Shown piece by piece: positions 44,535 through 56,569 of a stretch of 64,000 bases of DNA. Each line of letters opens with the position of its first letter. The first letter of the stretch is position 1. The DNA is from Stomoxys calcitrans (lineage: Eukaryota; Arthropoda; Insecta; Diptera; Muscidae): assembly GCF_963082655.1 (NCBI RefSeq), contig NC_081556.1:67509727-67573726 (forward strand). The letters run 5' to 3'. A program made the position numbers and the translations under genes. Below the pieces are notes generated by a model. The model ran no database searches. It was given only the letters and a program-made list of their open reading frames with translations, and was not told the DNA's origin.

Positions 44535-46666
44535 AAACATTTATTATCTTATATATAAAATTAATTTGTGTTTGTTTGGTTGTTTGTTTGTTGTTTGCAC
44601 AGATGGTGCATAATGACCCCGTGGTGAAAATAGGGTACTAAATTTTTTGATATCTGAAGGGGGAGCGGACCCTCCCCCTTACCCTAATTTTCAGAAACGC
44701 CAGATCTCGGAGATGGGTGGTGCGATTTAAGCGAAATTTTGCGTGCTCTCGTATAGTACCCTAAAAATAAAAATTTGGTATCCAAATTTCGGATGGGGTA
44801 CCTAGAGGGGCTGCCCCACCCTAAAACCTACCAAACATATATTTAGACCAATCACGACAATATGGGACTCAAATGAAAGGTATTTAGGATAAGAAAACGT
44901 ATCTGATATCGAATTGTCGGACAAAGTGCTAAGGGGACCACCCCAAGCCCCAAACCACCCCTAAATCTGATATATTTACCGACCATGGCAATATGGGACT
45001 CAAATGAAAAGTATTTGCGAGTAGAATATGAATCTGATATCCAAATGTGGGACCACGTTTCTAGGAGTCCACCCCTTTCCCAAAGCACCCCCAAACAGGA
45101 CTAATTTACTGACCATGGGAATATGGGGCTTAAATAAAAGGTATTTGAATGTAGAATTCGAATCTGATATCCAAATATAGGACCAAGTGTTTGGGGGGCC
45201 ACCTCTCACCAAAAACATCCCCCAAAGGGGACAAATTTACAACCATAGCAATATGGGGCTCAAATGAAAGGTAGTTGGGAGTAAAGCACGAATTTGATAT
45301 CAATATTGGGGAAAATTGTCTATGGGGCCACCCCACCCCCACAACACCACCCAAATAGGAAGTATTTTCTGACTATTGCAATATGAGGCTCAAATAAGAG
45401 GTTTTTAAAGTGGAACACGAATCCGATATATATTTTCAAGGTCAACTCACTGAGTGGCCGCCCATCCCCCAAAACACCCCCCAAGCCGGTCACGTTTGCC
45501 GACTATGAAAATATGGGGCTCAAATTAAAGGTATTTGGGAGTAGACCACGTATTTGATTAACATTAGGAGCCAACTGTCTAGCGGACGTTCCACCACCAT
45601 AACAACCCCCAAATATGACATATTTGCTCACCAAGACAATTTAGTTCTTAAAGAGAGTGGAACTAAATATTCATAGTTTTTAGGGCCAAAACCCCAAACC
45701 GGACATATTTGCTGACTTTTGCAATAAGGAGTTTAAATGAGATTAGAAAACGAATTTGATATCCAATTTTGAGGGCAATGGCAATATGGAGTTCTAATAA
45801 ATGATATATAGATATATAAGAATAGAGCACGTTACTGATATATTTTCAGGGCTTAGAATTGGGGGACCACCCCACTCCCCAAAACACCCTTAAATCGGGC
45901 ATATTTACCGACCATGACAATGTGGGGCTTAAATGAAAGGTATTGGGGGTAGAGTAAGAATTGATACCCATTTTCGGGAGCAATTTTTTGGGGATCTACC
46001 CCTTTCCCAAAATACCCCATAAACAGCAACTTTTAGGGACCATCGCATATGGGGCACAAATAAAGGTATTTGGGAGTAAAATACGAATTTGATATCCAAA
46101 CGTAGGTCCATGTATTACGGGCATTATTCCTTCCCCAAAACACCCCCAAAGGGTAAACATTTTTCGACCATGCCAATATGTGGCTCAAATGAAAGGTATT
46201 TGAGATTGGAAAACTAATTTGATAACCAATTTCGGGGCCATGTGTTTTGGGGGACGCCTCATCCTATAAACTCTTCTTAAGCCAATGGCAATATGGGGTT
46301 TAAATAAATGGTATGTGAGAAAAGAGCACGATGCTGTAATTTTTTCAGGGCCAAGTATCTGGGGGACCACCTCTCCCCCGAAAACACCACTAAATCAGAC
46401 ATCATGAGAATATCGGGCTGAAATGAAGCATTTTAAGAATAGAGTACACCTTACATCCAAACGTAAATTCGTAGACCAATAAAGATCATATGGAATTCAG
46501 ATAAAGGCACTTATATTGTTAAACTGTTAGCCAAGCGATATACTATTTTCGTAGCATGGTATTTCACTAAAAGATCTTTAATTGTCGAAAATAAATATTC
46601 CAAGGAAACTTTTGTTCCATATAAAGTAAAAGAAGGCGCAGCGGAGCGGGCCCGGGTCAGCTAGTA
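44535..46666 (+). mobile_element. Family E element: ~128-bp units with CCGGGCCCGCTCC end
   Basis: It starts near TTATATATAAAATTAATTTG and TTTGTTTGTTTG and ends GGCGCAGCGGAGCGGGCCCG followed by GGTCAGCTAG. In between at least ten units of about 125-131 bp repeat the pattern CAATATGGGGCTCAAATGAA, GGTATTTGGGAGTAGA, then a C-rich CCACCCC-type block. The overlapping minus-strand frames are produced by the repeats. It is non-autonomous and the class is not determined. A second copy lies inverted at 50502-54290. Confidence 0.7.
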
Positions 46667-46941
46667 TCAGATATAAGTTAATATCTGTAATAAGTATACT
46701 AAAGATTTTTTAGTGTTTAATTCTATAGAAAAAGTACCAAAAAAACATATGCAGACCAAAAGTGAGACACATGACAACATATGGATATTCGTTGAGCAGT
46801 GATGGACCTTTAACACATTTGCTCATAACTTCGAACCATGCGGGCTTATGTTGTGTAAGTAGAGATATGGACATTACTCATATAAAAAATCATATATCAA
46901 TATCAGAAAGTAGTTTCTTATATACAACAATTCTGTATAGG
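46667..46941. other. Short anonymous spacer
   Basis: AT-rich; a 99-codon plus-strand frame starting at 46762 runs into the INE-1-like element and is not credible. Confidence 0.4.
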
Positions 46942-47748
46942 AAACAAGAAAGACGTGCTAAGTTTGGCCGGGCCGAATCTTATATACCCTCCACCATGGA
47001 TAGCATTTGTCAGGTTCTTTGCGCGGTATCTCTTTTTAGGCAAACAAAGAATAATGAATAAGGACGGAGGAGGAGCTATGTCAAGTTATAGTCCAATCCG
47101 GGGTTAAGAAGCAAAATCGGGAGATCGGTTTATATAGGAGCTATATCAAGCTATAGATCGATTCTGACCATATTGCACACGTATGTTGAAGACCATGGGA
47201 GAAGCCGTTGTACAAAATCTGTGCCAAATCGGATGAGAATTGCGCTCTCTATTGGCTCAAGAAGTCAAGATCCCAAATCGGTTTATATAGCAGCTATATC
47301 AGGTTATGTACCGATTTAAACATAAATATAGCAGCTATATCAGGTTATGTACCGATTTAAACAATACTTCGCACAAATGTTGGAAGTAATATCAAAACAC
47401 TACGTGCAAAATTTCAGTCAAATCGGACGAGAATTGCGCTCTCTAGAGGCTCAAGAAGTTAAGACCTAAGATCGGGTTATATGGCAGCTATATCAAAACA
47501 TAGACCGATTTGGCCCATTTACAATCCCAACCGACCTACACTAATAAGAATTACTTATGTAAAATTTCAAGCGGCTAGCTTCACTCCTTCAAAAGTTAGC
47601 GTGCTTTCGACAGACAGACAGACGGACGGACATGCCTAGTTCGACTTGTCACGACGAAATGTCACAGCGATCAAGAATATATATACTTTATGGGGTCTTA
47701 GACGCATATTCGAAGGGGTTACAAACCCATCCTATGGTGGAGGGTATA
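46942..47748 (-). mobile_element. INE-1/DINE-like family A element
   Basis: Left end AACAAGAAAGACGTGCTAAG with a hairpin changed by one base (TTTGGCCGGGCCGAA); right end CATCCTATGGTGGAGGGTATA. Includes a short internal duplication of CAGCTATATCAGGTTATGTA (near 47291 and 47335) and a GACAGACAGACGGACGGAC microsatellite. Confidence 0.7.
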
Positions 47749-47819
47749 AAAAGGCAAATAGAAAATAAAAGTTCTACTTTTACAAAAAATTTTCGTGAGA
47801 CGTCTTTGTGCCAAATATC

Positions 47820-49110
47820 AAACAAGTAAAAGCGTGCTAAGTTCGGCCGGGCCGAATCTTATATACCCTCCACCATGGATCGCATTTGTCGAGTTCTTTT
47901 CCCGGCATCTCTTCTTAGGCAAAAAAAGGATATAAGAAAAGATTTGCTCTGCTATTAGAGCGATATCAAGATATGGTCCGGTTTGGACCACAATTAAATT
48001 ATATGTTGGAGACCTGTGTAAAATGTCAGCCAATTCGAATAAGAATTGCGCCCTTTGTGGGCTCAAGAAGTAAAATAGAGAGATCGATTTATATGGACCG
48101 ATTCAGACCATAATAAAAACGTATGTTAATGGTCATGAGAGAATCCGTCGTACAAAATTTCAGGCAAATCGGATAATAATTGCGACCTCTACAGGCTCAA
48201 GAAATCAAGACCCAAGATCGGTTTATATGACAGCTATATAAGGTTATGGACCGATTTGAACCATACTTGGCACAGTTGTTGGGTATCGTAACAAAACACG
48301 TCGTGCAAAATTTCATTCCAATCGGATAAGAATTGCGCACCCTAGAGGCTCAAGAAGTCAAGACCCAAGATCGGTTTATATGGCAGCTATATCAGGTTAT
48401 GGACCGATTTGAACCATACTTGGCACAGTTGTTGGATATCATACCAAAACACGTCGTGCAAAATTTCATCCCAATCAGATAAGAATTGCGCACTCTAGAG
48501 GCTCAAGAAGTCAAGACCCAAGATCGGTTTATATGGCAGCTATATCAGGTTATGGACCGATTTAAACAATACTTGGCACAGTTGTTGGGTATCATAACAA
48601 AACACGTCGTGCAAAATTTCATCCCAATCGGATAAGAATTGCGCACTCTAGAGGCTCAAGAAGTCAAGACCCAAGATCGGTTTATATGGCAGCTATATCA
48701 GGTTATGAACCGATTTGAACCATACTTGGCACAGTTGTTGGATATAATAACAAAACACGTTGTGCAAACTTTCATCCCAATCGGATACGAATTGCGCACT
48801 CTAGAGGCTCAAGAAGTCAAGACCCAAGATCGGTTTATATGGCAGCTATATCAAAACATGGACCGATATGGCCCATTTACAATACCAACCGACCTACACC
48901 AATAAGAAGTATTTGTGCAAAATTTCAAGCGGCTAGCTTTACTTCTTCGGAAGTTAGCGTGCTTTCGACAGGCAGACGGATGGACGGACGGACGGACATG
49001 GCTAGATCGACATAAAATTTCACGACGATCAAGAATATATATACTTTGTGGGGTCTCAGACGAATATTTCGAGTAGTTACAATCAGAATGACGAAATGGT
49101 GGAGGGTATA
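47820..49110 (-). mobile_element. INE-1/DINE-like family A element with five regular units
   Basis: Hairpin end TTCGGCCGGGCCGAA (47842-47856) and TATACCCTCCACCATGG at left, GGTGGAGGGTATA at right. The anchor AGACCCAAGATCGGTTTATA occurs at 48208, 48361, 48514, 48667 and 48820, exactly 153 bp apart each time while units differ by substitutions. The plus-strand frame 48639-48905 carries a repeated peptide (RTLEAQEVKTQDRFIWQLYQ) only because 153 is divisible by three. Confidence 0.75.
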
Positions 49111-49601
49111 ATAATTAATGAGGAACCGGGTATATATTGAAAGGCTGCAAAAACTGAACTTTAACAGGGCGTGACTGTTGCCACTGCATACCATTATCCT
49201 ATTACGATATGCTTAAATAATTGAAACACTGACGAAATCCACAACCATTCCATATGATACCCCAAAACACATTGACAGACATTCAAGCGTGGCATTTCAT
49301 GACATAGCGGAAACATTTAGGCGACCATCATTACGGGTATATAAAACAGAGAACATAATGCTATTTTAATAAGCAAGTTGCTCTGCAAAGAAGCTGTTGC
49401 ATAGAAGTGAAAATTTGCAAAAAAAAAAAATTCAAAATTTGAAACCAATTTACCGTTTGACGCTCTAAAAAGTTGGTAAACATATATAAAGATTGATTTT
49501 TTAAGAGCTATAGGAAAATTTTTCAAATAAAACATATAAAATTCAAAAGAATACGCATGAAATTTTTATTTGAATAGATAGTACGGCCCATATAATTTAA
49601 T
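49111..49601. other. AT-rich spacer
   Basis: No coding, splice or repeat signal recognised. Confidence 0.4.
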
Positions 49602-49830
49602 GGAGGCCACCGTTCAGCGATGGTTTTCCCCTCCTAATGCTGGCAACATTTGTGAGGTACTATGCCATGTAAAATTTCTCTCCAAAGAGGTGTCACACTG
49701 CGACACGCCGTTTGGACTCGGCTATAAAAAGGAGGCCCCTTATCATTGAGCTTAAACTTGAATCGGACTGCACTCATTGATATGTGAGAAGTTTGCCCCT
49801 GTTCCTTAGTGGAATGTTCATGGGCAACAT
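49602..49830 (+). repeat. tRNA-derived SINE with damaged head
   Basis: GGAGGCCACCGTTCAGCGATGG starts the head but the B-box is deleted. The body has GCCATGTAAAATTTCTC, GGTGTCACACTGCGACACGC and GGCTATAAAAAGGAGGCCCC; the tail is TTATCATTGAGCTTAAAC and onwards. It abuts the rosa-like fragment. Confidence 0.65.
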
Positions 49831-50035
49831 TTGCATTTGCATATAATGTAATGTTTGTAGATTCCTTCATGCAAATTTTGACCGTAACTGCGCCACAAAT
49901 GGTCCATCCGCTTAGTCCAATTTTGACAAACTCTTTCCAACATTTCGGCCCGTATTATACGAACAAATGCTTCACTATTGTCTTCCAATGCGTCAATTGA
50001 AGCGGGCTTGTCTACAGCTAGAGATAACACTTTGA
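49815..50035 (-). pseudogene. rosa-like transposase C-terminal fragment
   Basis: The minus strand reads KPASIDALEDNSEAFVRIIR, then AEMLERVCQNWTKRMDHLWR and SYGQNLHEGIYKH. It matches the last ~55 residues of rosa-like transposases, closest to the deleted copy at 27953-28555. The rest of the element is missing. Confidence 0.8.
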
Positions 50036-50501
50036 CCACATCGGCATTCCGAAATTTGTTCGGTCTGTCAAATCCTCATTTGTGGTCCGAATTTTTTTTT
50101 GAAAGTGCTCAAAAATACCAGGAAAAATCTCGGTAATTTTAATTTTGCGGTGTACGAAAAGATAGAAAAGATTTTTATTTATAATTAACTTGCAAAGTTT
50201 AAATAATATTTTTTTTTTGTAAAAATCTTATTTGATATAACATTTTTTGTTGTGTGTCGGATTGGCATAAATTTATGATGAATATAGTTATGATTTAATT
50301 TTTATCTCTGTGAATTTCTCTGTGACCTCTTTTGTTTCAGGTATTTTTAGTTTTTTATTGCTCATTTTCATTACGAATTAATTCAAGGCATTTATAAAAC
50401 ATTTTCCAAGCTGTGTAAAATTGTTTCCATTCAGTATCATATAAATCTCATCTAGAGTCAGTGAGTTTTTTTACAAAACATTATTTTCTTTTATATGCAT
50501 A
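50036..50501. other. AT-rich spacer
   Basis: Nothing recognised apart from poly-T stretches. Confidence 0.4.
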
Positions 50502-53500
50502 CTAGCTGACCCGGGCCCGCTCCGCTGCGCCTTCTTTAACTTTATATGGAACAAAAGTTTCCTTGGAATATTTATTTTCGACAATTAAAGTGCTTCTAGT
50601 AAAATACCATTCTACGAAAATAGTATATCGCTTGACTAACAATTTAACAATATAAGTGCCTTTGTCCAAATCCCATATGATCTTTATTACTCCACGAATT
50701 TAAGTTTGGATGTAAGGTGTAGTCCATTCTTAAAATACTTTATTTCAGCCCGCTACACTCATGATATCTGATTTAGAGATGCTATCGGGGGTGAGGTGGT
50801 CCCCCACGCACTTGGCCGTGAAAAATTATCAGCATCGTGCTCTTTTCTCAAATACCATTTATTTAAACCCCATATTGCCATTGGTTTAGGAGAGTATACA
50901 CGATGAGGCGTCCCCCAAACACATGGCCCAAAATAGGTTATCAAATTCGTTTTCTAATCTTGAATACCACATATTGGCATGGTCGAAAAATTTGTAATAT
51001 AATTTGTAATTAATTTATTTACACCCGCACAACAAGAATATAAAATTCTTATAATTAAAGTGCGGGTACTATTTCCAACAATTGTACATAGTAAACACTT
51101 AAAACTAAGAATCTATAGCTATACAATACATCACAGAATTTGAATGAATAACTTACTAACGGAAAAAACTAACATTTGTGGCTTTGTAGATTTGAATTTA
51201 AAAGAAAAAAACAAAAGTGAATTTATCAATTAAAGAGGAATTAGTAGACTTAGTTGATCCGAAAAAAAGAAATTTAGGTAAGTATAAAAGAATGAAAATA
51301 AATATATAAATGAGTCTTAACATTCATCAACTTATTGCAGTAAAACGTTTCCAAAGTCTGGTTTTAAATGATGCCGAGTTACTGAGTAATTGCAGATCGT
51401 TAGGAAGTGAACTCCAGAGACGTACAGCGAATATGAACATATGCCATTCAGAAACAAGCCTCCGATACATTTTGGGAATGATTTTTTTACCTCTAGTAGA
51501 TCTGGCGAAATCAATAAATCCATACAGATATTGTGGTGCCTGCTTGTAGATCAGTTTATGCAGGAAAGTAAGCGATCTTAGGAACAACAAGTGCTGTAAG
51601 GAGACGCCTTGCAGAGATAAAGAGTATTCAGAGATGGAATCGCGCCGTCTCAAGCCAAATATATAGAATGAGTAACGCTATTAAAAAAGGTGTTTAGCTT
51701 ACGTCTACTTACCGAGTCGCAATTAGCAAACAACTCACAGCCATAGAGAATGCCAGGAACAAGATAAGTCTTTGCCAAGAGAGACCTAACCCGCAGCGGA
51801 GTAACCGACTGAGTGGCCCAGAGAGCACGCAATTTTGAATATCCCTGACCAACGACAGAGTCGACAGGATTACTCCAAGTCAGAGTGCTGTTAATAACAA
51901 CGCCCAAGTTCTTTGCATGAGGACCGATTTCCAATCTAGAGTCGTTAATGAATATACAGACATCACATGAAAAACGAGACAGCCTGTTTCTGATAACCAC
52001 ACACTTGGACTTTACAGGGTTGAGACACAGGCCATTGGCTTTCGCCCACGTGCTGACTCTTGACAGATCATGATTAAGCAGACGTATGTTTTCAGCAATC
52101 TCATCCCTCGGACTGCCGATGTATATTTGTACATCGTCAGCGTACATATGTACCTCACAATAAGACTATTGAGACAAATAAGACGAACGGATGTAGAAGA
52201 AAAATTGTAAAGATGTCTCATCTTATCACATAACAAGGAATGATCCACAGTGTCAAATGCCTTAGAATGGTCAAGAAGAACAAGGAAATTTATCTTGTCA
52301 TTCTCCAAATTGACCATGATCCTCTCAGTGACCTCTGCCAAGGCAGTTACGCAGCTGTGGTTAGGTCGAAACCCGGACTGTCTCACATATAACAATGAGT
52401 TCTCGTTGACAAAAGATGACATTTGCAAATACAACAATTTCTCAAAGACCTTTGACAAGTAATAAAGAATCGCAATTGGTCTATATTCCTTGGAATTTTT
52501 AGGCAGTGGGATGACTTTGGCATGTTTCCACGCTAATGGAAAGTAACTCGTGGTCAAAATCCTATTGAAAACAAAGGTTACATGAGGAATAATAAGGGGG
52601 AGCAAGAGTCTTACAAATCTAGGATCAATGCCATCAGATCCGACAGCGTTAGACTTTACAGTCGCGACGCACTCAAGGACATCGGTGGGACCAATACAGC
52701 TGAAGCCAAAACTAGAGTCGTCATCGAGGAAGGGGGAGACATTGAAGCCATAGAAATTGGGATCAACTGGGATCTGTGGGACATTAACAAAAGCATCGTT
52801 AAGCCCATTGATGTCCAAGTTTGTTGAACATCTATTAGTATCTTTCCCAATTCCTATGTCTCGAATAACCTTCCACGTTCTCTTGGAGCCTATTGCAGAA
52901 GTAAAGCGTCTGTAATAGTAGTCTTTCTTGGATATCTTAATCAACTTATTGACATGGTCTCTTGCTGAGCGAAAGGCATCATGTAACTCAGGCGTCCTGA
53001 AAGTGGGTATCAATTCTTGCTCTACCCCCCAATACCTTTCATTTGAGCTCCACATTGACATGGTCGGTAAATATGCCCGATTTAGAGGTGTTTTGGGGAT
53101 TAGGGTGGTCCCCCAAATTCTAAGCACTGAAAATATATCAGCAACGTATATTCTTATATATCTATATATCATTTATTTGAATCCCATATTGCACTTGGCC
53201 TCAAAATTGGATATCAAATTCGTTTTCTAATCTCATTTAAACTCCTCATTGCAAAAGTCAGCAAATATGTCCGGTTTGGGGTATTGGCCCTAAAAACTAT
53301 AAATATTTAGTTCCACTCTCTTTACGTCCCAAATTGTCTTGGTGAGCAAATACGTCCTATTTGGGGGTTGTTATGGTGGTGGGACGTCCCCTAGACAGTT
53401 GGTCCCTAATGTTGATATCAGATACGTGGTCTACTCCCAAATACCTTTAATTTAAGCCCCATATTTCCATAGTCGGCAAACGTGACCGGCTTGGAGGTGT

Positions 53501-54290
53501 TTTGGGGGATGGGCGGCCACTCAGTGAGTTGGCCTTGGAAATATATATATATAGGATTCGTGTTCCACTCTAAAAACCCTCTTATTTGAGCCTCATATTG
53601 CAAAAGTCAGCATATACTTACTATATGGGTGGTGTGGTGGGGGTGGGGTGGCCCCATAGACACTTTTCCCGAATATTGATATTATATTCGTTCTTTACTC
53701 CCAAAGACCTTTCATTTGAGCCCCATATGGCTATGGTCGTAAATTTGTCCCCTTTGGGGGATGTTTTTGGGGAGAGGCGGCCCTCCAAACACTTGGTCCC
53801 ACATTTGGATATCAGATTCGTATTCTACTCGCAAATACCTTTCATTTGAGTCCCATATTGCCATGGTCGGTAAATATGTCCGATTTAGGGGTGTTTTGGG
53901 GGTTGGGGTGGACCCCCTAGCACTTGGTTCGACAAATGGATATCAGATACGTTTTCTTATACTAAATACCTTTTATTTGAGTCCCATATTGTCGTGATTG
54001 GTCTAAATATATGTTTGGTAGGTTTTAGGGTGGGGCGGCCCCCCTAGGTACCCCATTCGAAATTTGGATACCAAATTTTTATTTCTAGGATACTATGTGA
54101 GGGCACACAAAATTTCGAGGGAGGGTCCCCGCCCCCCCTTCAGATGTCAAAAAATGTAGTACCCTATTTTCACCACGGGATCATTATGCACCATCTGTGA
54201 AAATTTCAAGAAAATCGGTTCATCCGTTTCTGAGTCTATAAGGAACACACAAACATACAAACAAACACAAATTGATTTTTATATACAAGA
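50502..54290 (-). mobile_element. Family E element, inverted copy, split by a retrotransposon
   Basis: Starts CTAGCTGACCCGGGCCCGC, the reverse complement of the end at 46666. The part 50502-50993 matches 46160-46666 and the part 53004-54290 matches about 44535-45975, both reversed. Roughly 190 bp of the unit array is absent at the junction where the CR1-like element (50994-53003) lies. The far end (54170-54290) has CATCTGTGAAAATTTCAAG and ACACACAAACATACAAACAA, as expected from the other copy. Confidence 0.75.
50994..53003 (-). pseudogene. CR1/Jockey-like non-LTR retrotransposon, 5'-truncated and broken
   Basis: ORF2 on the minus strand begins within PELHDAFRSARDHVNKL (near 53000) and continues KSNAVGSDGIDPRFVRLLLP, YRPIAILYYLSKVFEK, RQSGFRPNHSCVTAL and LLDHSKAFDTVDH. 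A deletion then removes the GVPQGS region before MYADDVQIYIGS (52147), which is in a different frame. KTYLVPGILYGCELFANCDS and VRLWSSLPNDLQ follow, ending near 51327. The 3' UTR contains a stem-loop (CCCGCAC with GTGCGGG, 51028-51073). The protein is about half identical by eye to the ORF at 18818-20794, so it is a different subfamily. Confidence 0.8.
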
Positions 54291-55124
54291 AGATATGAGG
54301 CATACGCTTATAAAGTGATGAGTTGTCTAAGGTACTTGTAAATTGCAAATGGAGCAGTTTCCGTCTGTGTTATCTTTGGAAGCTAGTGTATTTAGGTGTA
54401 CGAATATATTTGTGGTTCGACCATCATTTTGATGATTATTTGAATTGATGACAACATTTACAAAGACATTGCCACAATGCAGTCAGAAAAATGCTTATCG
54501 TAACTATTAGTTAATCACATAATACAAGTTGAATCATGTTATTATCCACTTGTAGTTAAAAATTATTAAACAGCTAGAAATTTAACTTTGTACAAGGACA
54601 AGAACTACTCATGTGAATAGATAAAATAGCTTACAATTCGGGTAGAGTTAGTAATTTTCCTTAAACGATTATTTTTAAATAAGCAAGATCTATACTAAAC
54701 ATGGGTAAAAGCATGACATCGTTAACGATACCTTTTCTGGAATTATGTACTGAATGAACTACTTAATGAAATTCGTACGGTTAGTTCAATATAACTAAAA
54801 CGTTTATTTTATTTTCCACAAATTGAGTTCGATCTAAGACCAATTAGTAATAAGTACACTTAATTTACGTTGTGAGACATTGCAAAACATAGAACATGAC
54901 AAACGTAAACCAAAAAGCATAAACAACTTTAATGAAAAGCAAAAAGGTTTTGCGTTTGTGTTGCTAGCAAATATTGAAAGGTGAAAATAGTTTCAGATTC
55001 AAACAACAGTGATGTGGATGAATGCGGATGAGCGCACTGTGGGGCCAAAGCCAGGGTTGCGAAGCAAAGCATCACAGAAGCAAGATAGACCTTCAAAATT
55101 CCCTACAGATGCTTATAATGGGCC
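54291..55124. other. AT-rich sequence, nothing recognised
   Basis: No repeat or exon-like stretch found. Confidence 0.4.
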
Positions 55125-55330
55125 TAGAACTAAATCTGCCAAATTTGGTTCATATCGGTTCAGATATAGATATAGCTCCCATATATATATATATCATTCA
55201 TCCGATGTAGTAGCCACAATTTTGGTCAGATCTTTACCAAATTTTCCATGAGATGTTTTATTTGACGTCCCAATATTTGTTCAAAATTTTATTAAAATCG
55301 GTCCATATTTAGATATATCTCCTATCAGGG
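55125..55330 (+). mobile_element. INE-1/DINE-like family C fragment
   Basis: AAATTTGGTTCATATCGGTT, GATATAGCTCCCATATATAT and TTTTATTTGACGTCCCAATA match the core units at 16200-16700. Confidence 0.55.
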
Positions 55331-56060
55331 CCGTAGCCAGGTAGGGGCCCACCCAACATTTTTTCAAAATCGAAAATTGACAAAATTCAGCTGTTACTGT
55401 AAATTTTGTTTAGATACCTCAATTTTTTTTTGCATATTGTGGTCGCAATTGGGTGCAGGAACTGACCCATCGGCGGTAACATTTGATCATAAAGTTAGAA
55501 CTAAATTTTGTTCTGATTGCCAAAACCTTTTTAATAAAAGTGTTATGTTATCAGTGATACTTTCCAGTTTTTTAAAAAAGTGTATTTCATGGGAATTTCT
55601 ATGTGAAACACAAACTTAATATCCGCCTTTTTGTAAGCATTGTAAAAATAATTTGACCCTTCGAATTTCATTAAAATCAAAAATTCAAAAAGTAAATTTT
55701 AAAATGTTTTAAATAATATTACACTGTGGCCATATCTAAGGATAAAGCCCACACAACTAACAAATTTCCGTTCCTTCATATCAATCACATTAAAAAACGC
55801 AATGGTTTTATTTGAAATAATTATTTAAAAATGTTAATTGATCTGGAATTATTTCGGGGCTATAAAATTGTGTTTCAGAGTCCTTAAAATTTTTCATTTC
55901 GTTGCTGATGTAATTCAAATAATTTATAATTAAATATTAGTAATTATTCTTTGAAAAAGTTTTTCAGATTAACAAGCAAAATATTTTTTGAAAAATAACA
56001 TTGCGATTGGGTCTCTAAAAAATTTGCATTACAATAATTCCGTTTTTTTGTTTTCTTATA
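55331..56060. other. AT-rich sequence
   Basis: It starts with GGGCCGTAGCCAGGTAGGGG, which resembles transposon ends seen in other genomes, but no inverted partner was found. Confidence 0.35.
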
Positions 56061-56133
56061 TAAAGGTGTCAAGGCACCCGTAGTCGAGAGTAATGTTTCA
56101 AGCGCACGACCAGTCGCCAGACTAACAATTTCT
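56061..56133 (+). mobile_element. Fragment of RNase H-bearing retrotransposon ORF1
   Basis: GGCACCCGTAGTCGAGAGTA and AAGCGCACGACCAGTCGCC match 59163-59216 with few changes. Only about 70 bp are present. Confidence 0.65.
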
Positions 56134-56222
56134 AAACAATTTCCTATTTATTTATATATTTTCATATTTAATATTTATTTGCCTACTATGAATATACAAT
56201 AGATAGTTGATTAAGGCCCAAT

Positions 56223-56510
56223 CTAAAAACATATGGACTTAGTCCGACCCACGTCCATGGAGGGGAAACAAAAGGAATTTCTTGTGAACAGATTCGGATC
56301 AGATTGGAGTGAAGAGTAAGGTAAGTAAGGATCCAAAACTAAAGATCCTCCGTATTCTAGGCTGCAGCGTACTAAAGATGTACATAAATTTTTTGTTACA
56401 AAAGCACCGTAAGCTTTACCAACTGCCAAAGTGACATGTTGACGAAAGTTTAAAAGTGGATTCATAAGTTCCCCAAGATCTTTAAATGAATCGACTGCTT
56501 TAAGCTAATC
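56223..56510 (-). pseudogene. Jockey/CR1-like RT C-terminal fragment
   Basis: Minus-strand translation NPLLNFRQHVTLAVGKAYGA and NLCTSLVRCSLEYGGSLVLD resembles the LNF--H and SLVRS-LEYCS-VW motifs after the RT palm. It may belong to the same element as 58703-58905, separated by later INE-1-like insertions. Confidence 0.6.
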
Positions 56511-56569
56511 GGATCCGATAACATAATCACACATAATTATTCCAATTTCGATCTGTTTCTCACACCTCG

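Noticed and set aside
44852..46370. Series of minus-strand frames with similar peptides
   Set aside because: Produced by the ~128-bp units of family E; repeated peptides without conserved start or function.
48639..48905. Open frame with a repeated 51-residue peptide
   Set aside because: It follows from the 153-bp period of a non-coding element; other units and copies have stops in this frame.
47820..49110. Regularly spaced repeats suggesting a CRISPR-like array
   Set aside because: Units are contiguous 153-bp repeats without unique spacers, in a eukaryotic element with no cas genes.
52582..52827. 81-codon plus-strand frame
   Set aside because: Antisense to the CR1-like reverse transcriptase fragment.
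55326..55345. GGGCCGTAGCCAGG sequence resembling a DNA transposon end
   Set aside because: No inverted partner or target duplication was found downstream.
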